Below are positions 43,276 through 52,009 of a stretch of DNA of 64,000 bases, piece after piece. How positions within the stretch are numbered: the first letter of the stretch is position 1; every line of letters begins with the position of its first letter. A program made the position numbers and the translations under genes. The notes under the pieces were generated by a model. The model did no database searches and had not been told where the DNA came from. It was given only the letters and a program-made list of their open reading frames with translations. Source of the DNA: Litorimonas sp. (GTDB taxonomy: Bacteria; Pseudomonadota; Alphaproteobacteria; Caulobacterales; Maricaulaceae); the NCBI GenBank assembly GCA_029936425.1, contig JAPYSU010000006.1, forward strand, positions 124,001-188,000. Direction: 5' to 3'.

Positions 43276-43658
43276 AAAAAATTGATTTGTGCATTGCCCA
43301 AGCCTTTCGTCCCACTGCCCATCTCGGGGTCAGTCTTTGCGTTCGTCCTTGAATAAAGTGGACGGCCCGCGGGGTCGGTATCCTTGCCGGAGACCGAATT
43401 TGGTAATGTTTCGCAAGGACCAAGCCCCGCGGCAGCGGTTTTATCGCAGCGGCCTTGTAGCGATCCTCCTGTGTTGGAGGTCGTCCGCAGTCTAGGCGAT
43501 CGGCCTGCATCCTTCAAAGAAGTCACAGGGTGGAACGCCAGAGCGTCAGGCACGCGCATTGACAGACCCGGCACACACCTCTCAGTCACGAAAGGTCGCT
43601 CAGTCCCGCCGTCTCGTACTCCAGAAGGTGACGTCTTCCTGTCCATGAGCAAAAGAAC
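43156..43658 (+). repeat. Composite dispersed repeat, copy B (about 0.50 kb)
   Basis: Plus-strand counterpart of copy A at 19227-19700. It starts with the CTGTCATTCCG palindrome (43156-43275), then a roughly 380-base module containing CCCGCGGGGTCGGTATCCTT and GGTGACGTCTTCCTGTCCAT. Module order and spacing are the same as in copy A. A shorter relative of the start of the second module (CTTTCGGTCCCGCTCGCCAT) lies just upstream at about 42911. Long frames through this copy do not keep the frame of copy A, arguing against a protein. Confidence 0.75.
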
Positions 43659-43758
43659 AATGTTGAATATAAGGGTAAATGGGGAAGAGGGGATCGGTCT
43701 CTTGGAATTTTTTGTAAGGGATTGAGAGGGTTGGAGTTTTTGGCAAGATAAGTGTGGA

Positions 43759-43894
43759 TTATCTTCCCCCGTTTACGGGGGAAGTCCCGCAAAGCGGGGA
43801 TGGGGGGAGCGTATTACGCTGGCGTCTGTTTTGCGCGGCTCCCCCCTCCGAGCCGCATGCGCGGCCCACCTCCCCCGTAAACGGAGGAGGGTAA
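43759..43894. repeat. Long palindrome with CCCCCGTTTACGGGGG arms, third type
   Basis: 136 bases. The left arm includes CTTCCCCCGTTTACGGGGGA and the right arm CTCCCCCGTAAACGGAGGAG, with inner arms ending GGGGGGAGC and GCTCCCCCC. Unrelated in sequence to the neighbouring palindromes. It lies about 85 bases from the stop of the lipoprotein gene at 43980 and could also act as its transcription terminator on the minus strand. Confidence 0.75.
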
Positions 43895-43979
43895 ACCCCG
43901 TGAACAGGAGGAGCGGGATTACTTCCGACGCCAGATCGTGCCGTCTGGGCCGTCTTCCTATATAATGCCGCGCGCCTGG

Positions 43980-45617
43980 TTATTCCTCCGGCGGCGTGAC
44001 ACTCGCGGAGAAACCGATATCCTCCGGGCTTAGATTGTTTTCGCGGGCCTCGGCCAAGGTCTTAACAGAAAGCGGCTCTGGCGGATTGACGGACACGGTT
44101 AGAGTGCCGCCATTGTCGATAAACTGCGTTGCGGCGGTACCGAATTGCGCAATGACTTCGCTTTCCAGATCGGATTTACCCATAAAGGTGGCCGCCATAA
44201 TCGCGAGTTTCAATTGTTTCTTCAGATTGCCTTCTGATTGACCGGACATTTCACTGGCGAGTTTCAGGCCGCGCTCGACAATGGATTTATCTTCCAGGCT
44301 CAGTTTCATTGTGCGGAGTTTGACAGGTTCGAAAGCATTGAGAGTTTCTTCGAGGGTTGGAGGGGTCACCTCTTCGGCGTCTGCACTTTCCCGCTCCTGC
44401 TCTAATTTCGCCTTTTCGACCATGGCAGAGAGCCCTTCCGCCTCATAGGTATAATTTAATCGGAAACCCTCTTCCATGTCGATCAGCCCGTCTCTGAGAG
44501 TGATCGTATCTTCATTTTCATTCAGAACCTGCGTTTGGGAACTCCGCAGAACGATTTCGTCAAAGCCGAGACGCTTCAGAGCGTCATATCCTTGCGCGGC
44601 CTGAGGGTTTTCAGGTTGCGATAAAAAGGAAAACCGGAACGGTTTACTCACCTGGGTAATCGTGGTCACGCCGCCCGCTTCGCTCGCTTTGCCTTCAAAG
44701 CCCTCAAAAGCGGCCTTGATAAAATCATTGGTAAAGCTGCCTTCTCCGATGACGACCGAGTCATAGGGTTTGGCATAGAGGTTCATTTGCCCGAGAAGTT
44801 GCCCCAAACCCAAATTGGCATCTTTTGGAGACACATCCTGATAAGCATTCATATTCAGGCCCCGGGCCGACCCGCCCTCGAAAACCAGCTTTGATGTCTT
44901 TTCATTCTGGCCTTTCAGAGTGAAATCGACTTTGCCGATCTTTGCGTCCGCCAGGCGTTGGTCTTCATTAACGCCCCAGATTATATGGTCTATTGTGCCA
45001 TTGGCCTCGTCTCCGCGGACCGTAATGTCATTCAGGGAAATAGCGCCAAAACTGACCTTTTCATCTTCTTCAATTTCAACTTCCAGATCATCAAGTCCTT
45101 CGCGGCTTTGCAGAGCCTCGATAATGGCTTGCGCCATTTTCGGGCTGGGCCGGGCCACGCTCATGGCATCTATATCAAGATTGACGTCTTCGCCGGTGAT
45201 GACAACGTTCTGGAAATTCGCACGGTCAAAACTCGGCTCGCCTTCGACCATATGTATGCCGAATAATTCGGCTTTACCGATCGTCAGCCGGCTGTCTTCG
45301 GCTTTTGAGACAAGATCTGTATAGACGTAATTCCCGTTTTGGCCTTTTCGGCTGTCCCAGCTCATAACGCCCTGGCTGTCAAGATTGAGCGCTTTCAAGG
45401 CCTGATTGGCCTCGGCATCAGGCACATCGCGTTCTGCAACGTCAAAATAGGGCGCAAAGACTTTTTCGTCCGGCGTGGAAAGGCCCAAAGGCGGCGCTTC
45501 TGCAGAAATTTGTGCGCTCTCCCCCTTGTCCTTTGGCGAACACGCCCCCAAAACTAAGCTGGTAGAGGCGAGCGTTATTGCTACTGTACCAAGAAGGGAT
45601 TTTCGTAAAGTCGTCAT
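43980..45617 (-). CDS. Large putative lipoprotein of unknown function
   Basis: 545 residues. The N-terminus MTTLRKSLLGTVAITLAS then LVLGAC is a lipoprotein signal with the Cys near residue 26. The rest is soluble and acidic, with repeated beta-strand-like segments that read as VITGEDVNLDIDAMSV, SFGAISLNDITVRGDE and VVIGEGSFTNDF, the style of periplasmic AsmA- or DUF945-like proteins, and an EEDE-rich loop near residue 190. A charged coiled-coil-like part (AMVEKAKLEQERESADAEE) lies near 405. I do not recognise the family. Its start codon overlaps that of the divergent metallopeptidase (CATG). Confidence 0.7.
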   Translation of the reverse strand: MTTLRKSLLGTVAITLASTSLVLGACSPKDKGESAQISAEAPPLGLSTPDEKVFAPYFDVAERDVPDAEANQALKALNLDSQGVMSWDSRKGQNGNYVYTDLVSKAEDSRLTIGKAELFGIHMVEGEPSFDRANFQNVVITGEDVNLDIDAMSVARPSPKMAQAIIEALQSREGLDDLEVEIEEDEKVSFGAISLNDITVRGDEANGTIDHIIWGVNEDQRLADAKIGKVDFTLKGQNEKTSKLVFEGGSARGLNMNAYQDVSPKDANLGLGQLLGQMNLYAKPYDSVVIGEGSFTNDFIKAAFEGFEGKASEAGGVTTITQVSKPFRFSFLSQPENPQAAQGYDALKRLGFDEIVLRSSQTQVLNENEDTITLRDGLIDMEEGFRLNYTYEAEGLSAMVEKAKLEQERESADAEEVTPPTLEETLNAFEPVKLRTMKLSLEDKSIVERGLKLASEMSGQSEGNLKKQLKLAIMAATFMGKSDLESEVIAQFGTAATQFIDNGGTLTVSVNPPEPLSVKTLAEARENNLSPEDIGFSASVTPPEE

Positions 45618-46413
45618 GGGTCGTGTCCATTCACATTTAGGGTCAGCGGGTCAAAAAGCCCGACAATGGCTGTCTGGTAGCACGCCGGACACGCCGTCAA
45701 AAGATTCTTTTCCCTTACGGGATAGTCATGATCCTCGCATTCTCTATGTGCTGAGCGACAGAGCCCGGCGCATATCCTTGAAGGTCAAGACATCCGAACG
45801 CGAAGTCCACGTGGTTGTTCCGGGGGCCCGTCATTTCAAGGCGGCGCAGAAATTTGCGCGCCAGCAGGCCGATTGGATAAATGTGCAGCTTGAAACCCTG
45901 CCCCCGCCTCAGCCTTTCGCGCCCGGAGAGAACATTCTCTATCGCGGCGTGCCATACCGCCTGATCAAACCCGAAGGACGCGGCCGCGCCAAAGTCGATA
46001 ACGCCCTTCGCAAGATTATTGTGCCTTCCCCTGACCTTGAGAGTTTTCCCGGACGGGTTCGGCGCTTTCTCATCCGTGAGGCCCGGGAAGAATTAGAGGC
46101 GGCAAGTCACCATTACGCTGAAAAACTCGGTATGAGGGTCGGTAAGGTCAGTGTGCGGGATACCTCTTCGCGCTGGGGCTCCTGTATCACCCGGAAAGGC
46201 GAAGGTCATATCAGCTATAGCTGGCGGCTGATCTGCGCGCCGGCTTATGTTCTGGATTATGTCGCCGCCCATGAATGCGCGCATATGGTCGAGGCCAATC
46301 ACTCCCAGGCCTTTTGGGATGTGTGTGACTCTATTAATGAGGATGTAAAAAAATCCAAAAAATGGCTCAATAAAAACGGCGCGCATCTTCACGCCGTGGG
46401 CGCGGATTTTTAA
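45616..46413 (+). CDS. YgjP-type M48/DUF45 zinc metallopeptidase
   Basis: 265 residues from ATG 45616, the only canonical start that leaves the conserved N-terminal domain whole; that domain runs from ILYVLSDRARRISLKV. SVRDTSSRWGSCITRKGEGH and SYSWRLICAPAYVLDYV precede the zinc site AAHECAHMVEANHSQAFWDV (HExxH plus a third ligand downstream). This is the YgjP/SprT-like family, whose E. coli member is a small metal-dependent hydrolase of unknown substrate. A longer reading frame upstream lies over the antisense lipoprotein gene and is not used. Confidence 0.85.
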   Translation: MGRVHSHLGSAGQKARQWLSGSTPDTPSKDSFPLRDSHDPRILYVLSDRARRISLKVKTSEREVHVVVPGARHFKAAQKFARQQADWINVQLETLPPPQPFAPGENILYRGVPYRLIKPEGRGRAKVDNALRKIIVPSPDLESFPGRVRRFLIREAREELEAASHHYAEKLGMRVGKVSVRDTSSRWGSCITRKGEGHISYSWRLICAPAYVLDYVAAHECAHMVEANHSQAFWDVCDSINEDVKKSKKWLNKNGAHLHAVGADF

Positions 46414-46430
46414 AGACGTCAGCCTGACAG

Positions 46431-47657
46431 TTAGATCAGCGCGGCAATAGCCAGCAGCACGCTGACAATCGACGCCGACATAAAATTGGAGAGGTTCCCG
46501 GCGAGAACTGTTTTCAGTCCAAGCTTGGAAATCTCTGATTTACGTTCCGGCACGAGGGCGGAAAGCCCGGCGAGAAGAATAGCCAGCCCGCTAAAATTCG
46601 CAAATCCGCACAAGGCCATAGTTATGGCAATCTGTCCCTGATTGGAAAAACTGCTGATTTTCGGCGCAAAACTCGCATAGGCCAGAAACTCATTCAGGAT
46701 AACTTTCTGTCCGAGATAAATCCCGGCTTCGCGGCATTCTTCCCACGGCACGCCGATGATAAAGGCAAGGGGCTGAAAAATCCAACTAAACAGACCCTCA
46801 AGAGAGAGGTCGTCGGCTCCGAACCACCCTCCGATACCGCCCAATATACCGTTTAAAAGTGCAATCACGGCCAGAAAGGCAATCAATACCGCGATCACGC
46901 TCAACATGATTTGTAGGCCCGTCAGCGCCCCATTCGTAGCGGCTTCAACGAAGCTGCCGGCTTTGCGTGTATCTACCTTTTCGGCGTCTTCCTTGGTGAT
47001 ATCAAACGGCATTTCTGTTTCGGGCACGAGCATGCGTCCCATCAACAGCCCTCCCGGGGCGGACATGAACGCCGCCGTGATCAAGAGGTCACTGCGGATC
47101 CCCAAGGCGGCATAGGCAAATAAAACCGTGCCCGCGACACTGGACAGGCCAAGAGCCATCATCACGAAAAGCTGAGAGCGTGTAATTTTTTTCAAATAGG
47201 GCGCAATTGTCAACGGCGCTTCGGCCATGCCGACAAACACATTGGCGGCCGCGCAAATGGACTCCAATCGGGAGGTTCCGGTTAAAAATCGTAACGCCCC
47301 GCCCAGATATTTAATAATGATATCCATAATCCGGAAATAGAACAGCAGACTCATGAGCGCCCCGATGAAAATTATGACGGGCAGAACCTGAAAGGCCAAA
47401 ACCATACCATTTGCCGGATCGGCAATCGGGCCGAACATGAAGCTGATACCGTCCTGTGCATAAGAGAGCATTTTCTGAACCCCGCGGCTCACCGCGGATA
47501 ACACGCCCACACCGATCGGGGTGAACAGAGCAAACAGGGCAATCGCGGTCTGCAAGAGCAGAAGCCGCCCCACTTCCAGGGCTTTGATGGATTTCCGGCT
47601 TTCGGAAAAAAGAAATGCAATGCCGAGTAAAACGACAATACCAATTAAACCTGTCAT
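46431..47657 (-). CDS. CNT-family concentrative nucleoside transporter
   Basis: 408 residues with about ten hydrophobic helices. QVLPVIIFIGALMSLLFYF, ICAAANVFVGMAEAPLTIAP, GLSSVAGTVLFAYAALGI and CGFANFSGLAILLAGLSAL are CNT landmarks. The nucleobase-binding motif, GQTE in the Vibrio transporter, reads GMAE, so base recognition may differ. The family imports nucleosides with Na+ or H+. It lies downstream of a purine nucleoside phosphorylase on the same strand (36 bases apart), so import and cleavage are probably linked. Confidence 0.88.
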   Translation of the reverse strand: MTGLIGIVVLLGIAFLFSESRKSIKALEVGRLLLLQTAIALFALFTPIGVGVLSAVSRGVQKMLSYAQDGISFMFGPIADPANGMVLAFQVLPVIIFIGALMSLLFYFRIMDIIIKYLGGALRFLTGTSRLESICAAANVFVGMAEAPLTIAPYLKKITRSQLFVMMALGLSSVAGTVLFAYAALGIRSDLLITAAFMSAPGGLLMGRMLVPETEMPFDITKEDAEKVDTRKAGSFVEAATNGALTGLQIMLSVIAVLIAFLAVIALLNGILGGIGGWFGADDLSLEGLFSWIFQPLAFIIGVPWEECREAGIYLGQKVILNEFLAYASFAPKISSFSNQGQIAITMALCGFANFSGLAILLAGLSALVPERKSEISKLGLKTVLAGNLSNFMSASIVSVLLAIAALI

Positions 47658-47693
47658 GCTTGGCTCCCAGCCGGAACGCCTGACCCCCAGCCG

Positions 47694-48518
47694 TTACACC
47701 TGGCTTACTACATGTTTAATTCGGTTTTCCAAGCGGCCTCTCGCCTTTGTGATAATGTCCCAAATCTCTTCGATGCCTGTGGCGCTTTGACGGTCGGGAT
47801 CCGTAATCACCGGATTGACGATCAGGCTCAGGGCCAGAACCCGAAGCCCCAGATAACGGGCCATGATGACTTCGGGAACCGTCGACATACCCACCATATC
47901 CGCCCCCATCTGGCGAAGCATCCGCCCTTCGGCCGGGGTTTCAAATTGCGGCCCGCCGAGACAGGCATATATCCCTCTCTGCAATCTTCCTCCCGGAGCC
48001 TTGCCAACCAAATTCAACAAATCCGCATCATAAGCGCGGCTCAGATCGACAAAACGGTTTCGACCGTTTTCTTCCCCCCGGCCTGTAAGGGGGCTTTGCC
48101 CCATAAGTCCGGGAAAGAATATATGATCCGAGATTGAAATAATTTCGCCCGCCTCAAAATCAGGATTCAGAGAGCCGGATACATTGGTCAAAATGATAGT
48201 TTTGACGCCCATCGCCGCCAATAATTCGACGGGCCGCGTCACGTCGGCCGGGGAATGACCCTCATAAAGGTGAAAGCGTCCCTGGAATGCGGCGACCGTC
48301 TTTCCGCTCCAGTCTCCGATATGCAAAACGCCTTTATGAGACGGGGCTGTCGCCCTCGGAAAGCCTTCAATCTCTGAATAGGGGATTTGAACCCCGGCAA
48401 TTTGCTTCGCCATATCGCCGAGACCGGAGCCGAGAACAAGGCCGACTTCCGGGACGGCTTCCGTTATTCCGGAAATGTGCTTGCGCGCCTTTTCAAGCTG
48501 CTGAGTCAATTGCATCAA
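47694..48518 (-). CDS. Purine nucleoside phosphorylase (trimeric PNP family)
   Basis: 274 residues. VGLVLGSGLGDMAKQI (phosphate site), LTNVSGSLNPDFEAGEIISI, SDHIFFPGLMGQSPL, CLGGPQFETPAEGRMLRQM (nucleoside site Glu) and GADMVGMSTVPEVIMARYLG, then LALSLIVNPV with the base-binding Asn. It splits inosine, guanosine and deoxy forms with phosphate to base plus ribose-1-phosphate. It is the promoter-proximal partner of the nucleoside transporter gene and forms a salvage unit with it. Confidence 0.93.
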   Translation of the reverse strand: MMQLTQQLEKARKHISGITEAVPEVGLVLGSGLGDMAKQIAGVQIPYSEIEGFPRATAPSHKGVLHIGDWSGKTVAAFQGRFHLYEGHSPADVTRPVELLAAMGVKTIILTNVSGSLNPDFEAGEIISISDHIFFPGLMGQSPLTGRGEENGRNRFVDLSRAYDADLLNLVGKAPGGRLQRGIYACLGGPQFETPAEGRMLRQMGADMVGMSTVPEVIMARYLGLRVLALSLIVNPVITDPDRQSATGIEEIWDIITKARGRLENRIKHVVSQV

Positions 48519-48539
48519 GCGTCTCCCTGACCGGTGCGC

Positions 48540-49031
48540 CTATTCCCCTCGCTGGATAATTAAGCCGTCTACGGCTTCGAATTCCACCGCATCGACGCAA
48601 TCCTCACCTTCGGTTTTACAGGTCAGATTGGGGGCCGTAATCACGCTTAGTTCTTCGCATTTGCGGGCCGGAAACAGAAGCCGCGCCGTGTTTGTTTCAC
48701 CCGGCGCCACGGCCTGGGCAAACATGTTTCCGCTATCCTCCTGTCCGGAGCCTGTAACGGAAAATGACATCATGGACACTGTGGCCTCGGACTCCGTTCC
48801 GTTTGTAATCGTAATCGGCAAAATACAGGTATTGGGCTCGTCAACTTTCGGCAGAGAAGACACAACGATCCGGCCATCCGTCGCTGGCAAGGCGTCCTCT
48901 TCCATTTGGGATTGCGAAACAGGTGTTTCTTCATCCCCGGTTTGATCGGATGGATTATCCCCGCACGCCGAGAGAGCCGAAACAGACAGAGCCGCAGCCA
49001 GAGCGAAGAGGGAAACATTTTTGTAAAACAT
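48540..49031 (-). CDS. Small putative lipoprotein
   Basis: 163 residues. MFYKNVSLFALAAALSVSALSACGDN is a lipoprotein signal with LSAC near residue 22, followed by an acidic, unstructured linker (PSDQTGDEETPVSQSQMEED). The rest is a short beta-rich domain with four cysteines (LPKVDEPNTCILPITITNG, RKCEELSVITAPNLTCKTEGEDCVD) that could form disulfides in the periplasm. Not recognised. It lies between purine nucleoside phosphorylase and ptsP on the same strand, 15 bases after the ptsP stop. Confidence 0.65.
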   Translation of the reverse strand: MFYKNVSLFALAAALSVSALSACGDNPSDQTGDEETPVSQSQMEEDALPATDGRIVVSSLPKVDEPNTCILPITITNGTESEATVSMMSFSVTGSGQEDSGNMFAQAVAPGETNTARLLFPARKCEELSVITAPNLTCKTEGEDCVDAVEFEAVDGLIIQRGE

Positions 49032-49046
49032 AAAAATCCTGAATGT

Positions 49047-51332
49047 TTAAATGGGAACGCCTTCTCTTTCGCAAAATTTCCGGGCCGTTTCCCGAAGCGA
49101 AGAGAGCCGCGTATTGATATTGAGGTGAGGTTCGAGTTCAGCGCGCAATTTCCCGGCGTCCAAAGCCAGAATTGCGGATTTCACCGGGCCAATGCCTGTT
49201 ACGGGCATGGAGAGGGTTTCATAGCCCAAAGCAACCAAGCAGACGGCTTCCAATGGGCGGCCCGCAATTTCGCCGCAAACACTGACGGGCGTGTCGTTCA
49301 TTTTACACCCGACCGAGATAAATTTAAGGATTGAGAGCGCAGCCGGATGAAGCGGATCGTACCTGTCTGAAACGCGTGTATTATCGCGGTCAGCGGCAAA
49401 GAAAAACTGCATCAGGTCATTCGCCCCGACACTGACAAAATCCGCATGATCGCAAACAGCGTTGACCTGCCACGCCAATGACGGCGTCTCCAACATGACC
49501 CCGATCTCGATTTTTTGAGGCAGTTCCTGCGCCAGGTTTTTCGCCCGCTCTATCTCTCGATTTAAAAGAGCGCGGGCCTCTATCATTTCGTCCACCGTGG
49601 TTACCATAGGAAACATCACGCGCAGATTTTTTCCGGCCCCGGCCGCGACCAAAGCGCGGAGTTGATATCGCATCAATCCAGGGCGATCCAGGGCGATGCG
49701 AATTGAGCGCCACCCCATGGCCGGGTTTTCCTCCGGAACTGGATCCATATAAGGCAGGATTTTATCTGACCCTAAATCCAGCGTGCGGAACGTTACGGGG
49801 CGATCCCCTGCCGCCTCCAGCGCTTGTCGATAGAGCTGTGTCTGCTCTTTGAGTTTCGGCATGAAATCACTGACCATAAATTGGAATTCGGTGCGGAAAA
49901 GACCGATCCCATCTGCCCCGGCGATATCTAACTGAGGAAGATCCACCAAGAGCCCGGCATTCAACTGCAAGGAAATATTCAATCCATCCTTGGTTTTTGC
50001 CGGTTTCAACCGGAGCGCATTATAGGCCCGGGCCATTTCGCCCCGAACTGTCTGGCGCAACTCGAAGCCGGAAATTTGGGATTCCAATGGCCGAATGTGG
50101 ACAACGCCGGTTTCGCCGTCCACCAGAACGTCATCCCCCGTTTCAATCAGATCCAGCACGCCTTCCGCTCGTCCCACCAGAGGAATACCCAAAGCCCGGC
50201 AGATAATAGAGGTATGAGAGCTTGCTGACCCTTCCTCCAAAACGATTGCGCGTAATTTATCCCGATCATAATCCAGCAATTCAGCCGGGCCAATTTCGCG
50301 CGCAAAAATGATGGCGTCGTCTGAAATATTTTTATTCCCGGGCATCAAAGCTTCGCCGGACAGGGCGCGTAAAAGGCGGTTGGCCAAATCTTCGAGATCA
50401 TGCAGCCTTGCCCGCAAATAGGCATCGCGGGATTTCATCAGCCGCGCTCTATGCTCATTCCGAACGCGTTCAACCGCCGCTTCAGCGGTTAATCCGGAAT
50501 GCACAGCTTCGCGCAGGCGCCCGACCCATTTTCTGTCATAGGCAAACATGCGGTAAGTTTCGTAAATCTCTTTGGACGCTCTGGAGATTCCGGCCGCTTC
50601 CCCGGAGACCATTGCGTCCACTGAGGCGCGAAGTTTCTTAATGCCCACTTCCAGCCGTGTTTCCTCGGCGGCTATATTCTCCGACAATAGATTGGCAGGC
50701 GGTACAGGGGGAAGATGAAGATAGGCATGACCCTGCGCCAAACCGTCCGCAAAGGCCTTGCCTTTGAGCGTTTCAGGTTTTGTGGCCGCAAGGGTAATCC
50801 CCTTCAAGGCGGCCTTTTTCCCGCCGATGCGTTCGTCATCGACAATGATCTCGCCGATCACCATGGCCACCGTCAAAAGGTCTTCAACTTCCTCTTCATT
50901 GAAACTCCGGGCATCTTCGGACTGCACGACCAAGACGCCGAGGACGCGGCTACCGCGCAAAATAGGCACGCCCAGAAATGACCGGAACGGATCTTCGGCG
51001 GTTTCGGGCCTGTAGGAAAAGAGCGGATGGCTTGGCGCATCCGCCAGGTTGAGCGGACGAGCGGTCAGACTCACATGTCCGACAAGGCCTTCGCCCGGTT
51101 TCAAACGGGTTTTGTGAACCGCGGATTTCTTGAGGCCTTCCGTCGCCGATAATTCCAGCTCATCGCCTTTGCGCAGAAGATAAACCGAGGCCACTTTGAC
51201 CTGCATGGCGGCGGATATCGCTGTGACGAAAGCATCCAGACGCCCTTGAACCGACTCGGTACCCGCCATCGCCTCGCGAATGGCCCGCATGAGCTTTGGC
51301 GGGGTCGTTTTTATGTTCGGCTCGATACTCAC
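49047..51332 (-). CDS. ptsP: PEP-protein phosphotransferase PtsP (nitrogen PTS enzyme I) with GAF domain
   Basis: 761 residues from a GTG. Residues about 15-165 are a GAF domain (VYLLRKGDELELSATEGL, LGVPILRGSRVLGVLVVQSED) that senses glutamine or other ligands in relatives. Then the EI domains: the phospho-His loop EEGSASSHTSIICRALGIP, the PEP-binding ADGIGLFRTEFQFM, RTLDLGSDKILPYM, and the catalytic Cys region NDTPVSVCGEIAG. It phosphorylates NPr/PtsO, feeding the regulatory nitrogen PTS. Neither ptsO nor ptsN lies in the window. Starts downstream of rimM by 88 bases. Confidence 0.94.
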   Translation of the reverse strand: MSIEPNIKTTPPKLMRAIREAMAGTESVQGRLDAFVTAISAAMQVKVASVYLLRKGDELELSATEGLKKSAVHKTRLKPGEGLVGHVSLTARPLNLADAPSHPLFSYRPETAEDPFRSFLGVPILRGSRVLGVLVVQSEDARSFNEEEVEDLLTVAMVIGEIIVDDERIGGKKAALKGITLAATKPETLKGKAFADGLAQGHAYLHLPPVPPANLLSENIAAEETRLEVGIKKLRASVDAMVSGEAAGISRASKEIYETYRMFAYDRKWVGRLREAVHSGLTAEAAVERVRNEHRARLMKSRDAYLRARLHDLEDLANRLLRALSGEALMPGNKNISDDAIIFAREIGPAELLDYDRDKLRAIVLEEGSASSHTSIICRALGIPLVGRAEGVLDLIETGDDVLVDGETGVVHIRPLESQISGFELRQTVRGEMARAYNALRLKPAKTKDGLNISLQLNAGLLVDLPQLDIAGADGIGLFRTEFQFMVSDFMPKLKEQTQLYRQALEAAGDRPVTFRTLDLGSDKILPYMDPVPEENPAMGWRSIRIALDRPGLMRYQLRALVAAGAGKNLRVMFPMVTTVDEMIEARALLNREIERAKNLAQELPQKIEIGVMLETPSLAWQVNAVCDHADFVSVGANDLMQFFFAADRDNTRVSDRYDPLHPAALSILKFISVGCKMNDTPVSVCGEIAGRPLEAVCLVALGYETLSMPVTGIGPVKSAILALDAGKLRAELEPHLNINTRLSSLRETARKFCEREGVPI

Positions 51333-51420
51333 ACCCCGTCTATAGCAAATGAAACATGGAATACCCTAATCGAAATTATGAATTCCGGTTAATCAGAGCC
51401 AATAAATATTCCTGATCGGA

Positions 51421-51954
51421 TTATTCCGCCTCCTGCGGAACAATAATAAGGCGCCGGGCCGGGATATCCACTTTCGGAGTCGCGGCCTTGGTAAAGGGGT
51501 GGAAAAAGCTGGGAGCAGCCTTTTTTGTTTTCTTGTCCGGATGCGGGGCAATTTCGAGCATGTCTCCCGCTCCGAATTCGTGAACCCCTATGACCGTGCC
51601 AATACGTTTGCCGTCATTCGACTTTACGTCAAGCCCCACCAGATCAGAATAGTAGAAATCATCCTCTTCCGGGCTTGGAAGTTCGGATCGGGGCACAAAA
51701 AGCTTAGTCGATTTCAAGGCGTCCGCCGCTTCGGGCGTCGTAATTTCAGGCGCTGAAACCGCTATAAAATTCTTGAGCCTGCGGTGCGTTTTGGGAGTTA
51801 GAACAACCTTTCCACCCTCATCCATAAGAGGGCCATAGCTCACGCAATTTTCAGGAGCCTCGGTAAAGGATTTGAGTTTGACCTCTCCTTTGACGCCAAA
51901 AGCTCCGGCAATAGCGGCTACGCATATAAGTGAATCTGTCGGAAGCTTTGTCAT
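51421..51954 (-). CDS. rimM: 16S rRNA processing protein RimM
   Basis: 177 residues. ICVAAIAGAFGVKGEVKLKSFT is the RimM N-terminal domain start, PRSELPSPEEDDFYYSDLVGLDV the linker, and IGTVIGVHEFGAGDMLEI with KVDIPARRLIIVP the C-terminal PRC-barrel. It binds ribosomal protein S19 and helps mature the 30S head. In most bacteria it sits between rpsP and trmD-rplS; none of these is beside it here. Confidence 0.93.
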   Translation of the reverse strand: MTKLPTDSLICVAAIAGAFGVKGEVKLKSFTEAPENCVSYGPLMDEGGKVVLTPKTHRRLKNFIAVSAPEITTPEAADALKSTKLFVPRSELPSPEEDDFYYSDLVGLDVKSNDGKRIGTVIGVHEFGAGDMLEIAPHPDKKTKKAAPSFFHPFTKAATPKVDIPARRLIIVPQEAE

Positions 51955-52009
51955 CGATTAATTTTGTCTCTTTATTGACGCCTGAGAATCCGTTGCCTAG
52001 CCTGACTTC

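Noticed and set aside
43035..43652. A 205-codon minus-strand frame, and a 113-codon plus-strand frame at 43384-43725
   Set aside because: Both run through the palindrome and composite repeat. The other copy of the repeat does not keep either frame and no ribosome binding site or protein family is seen.
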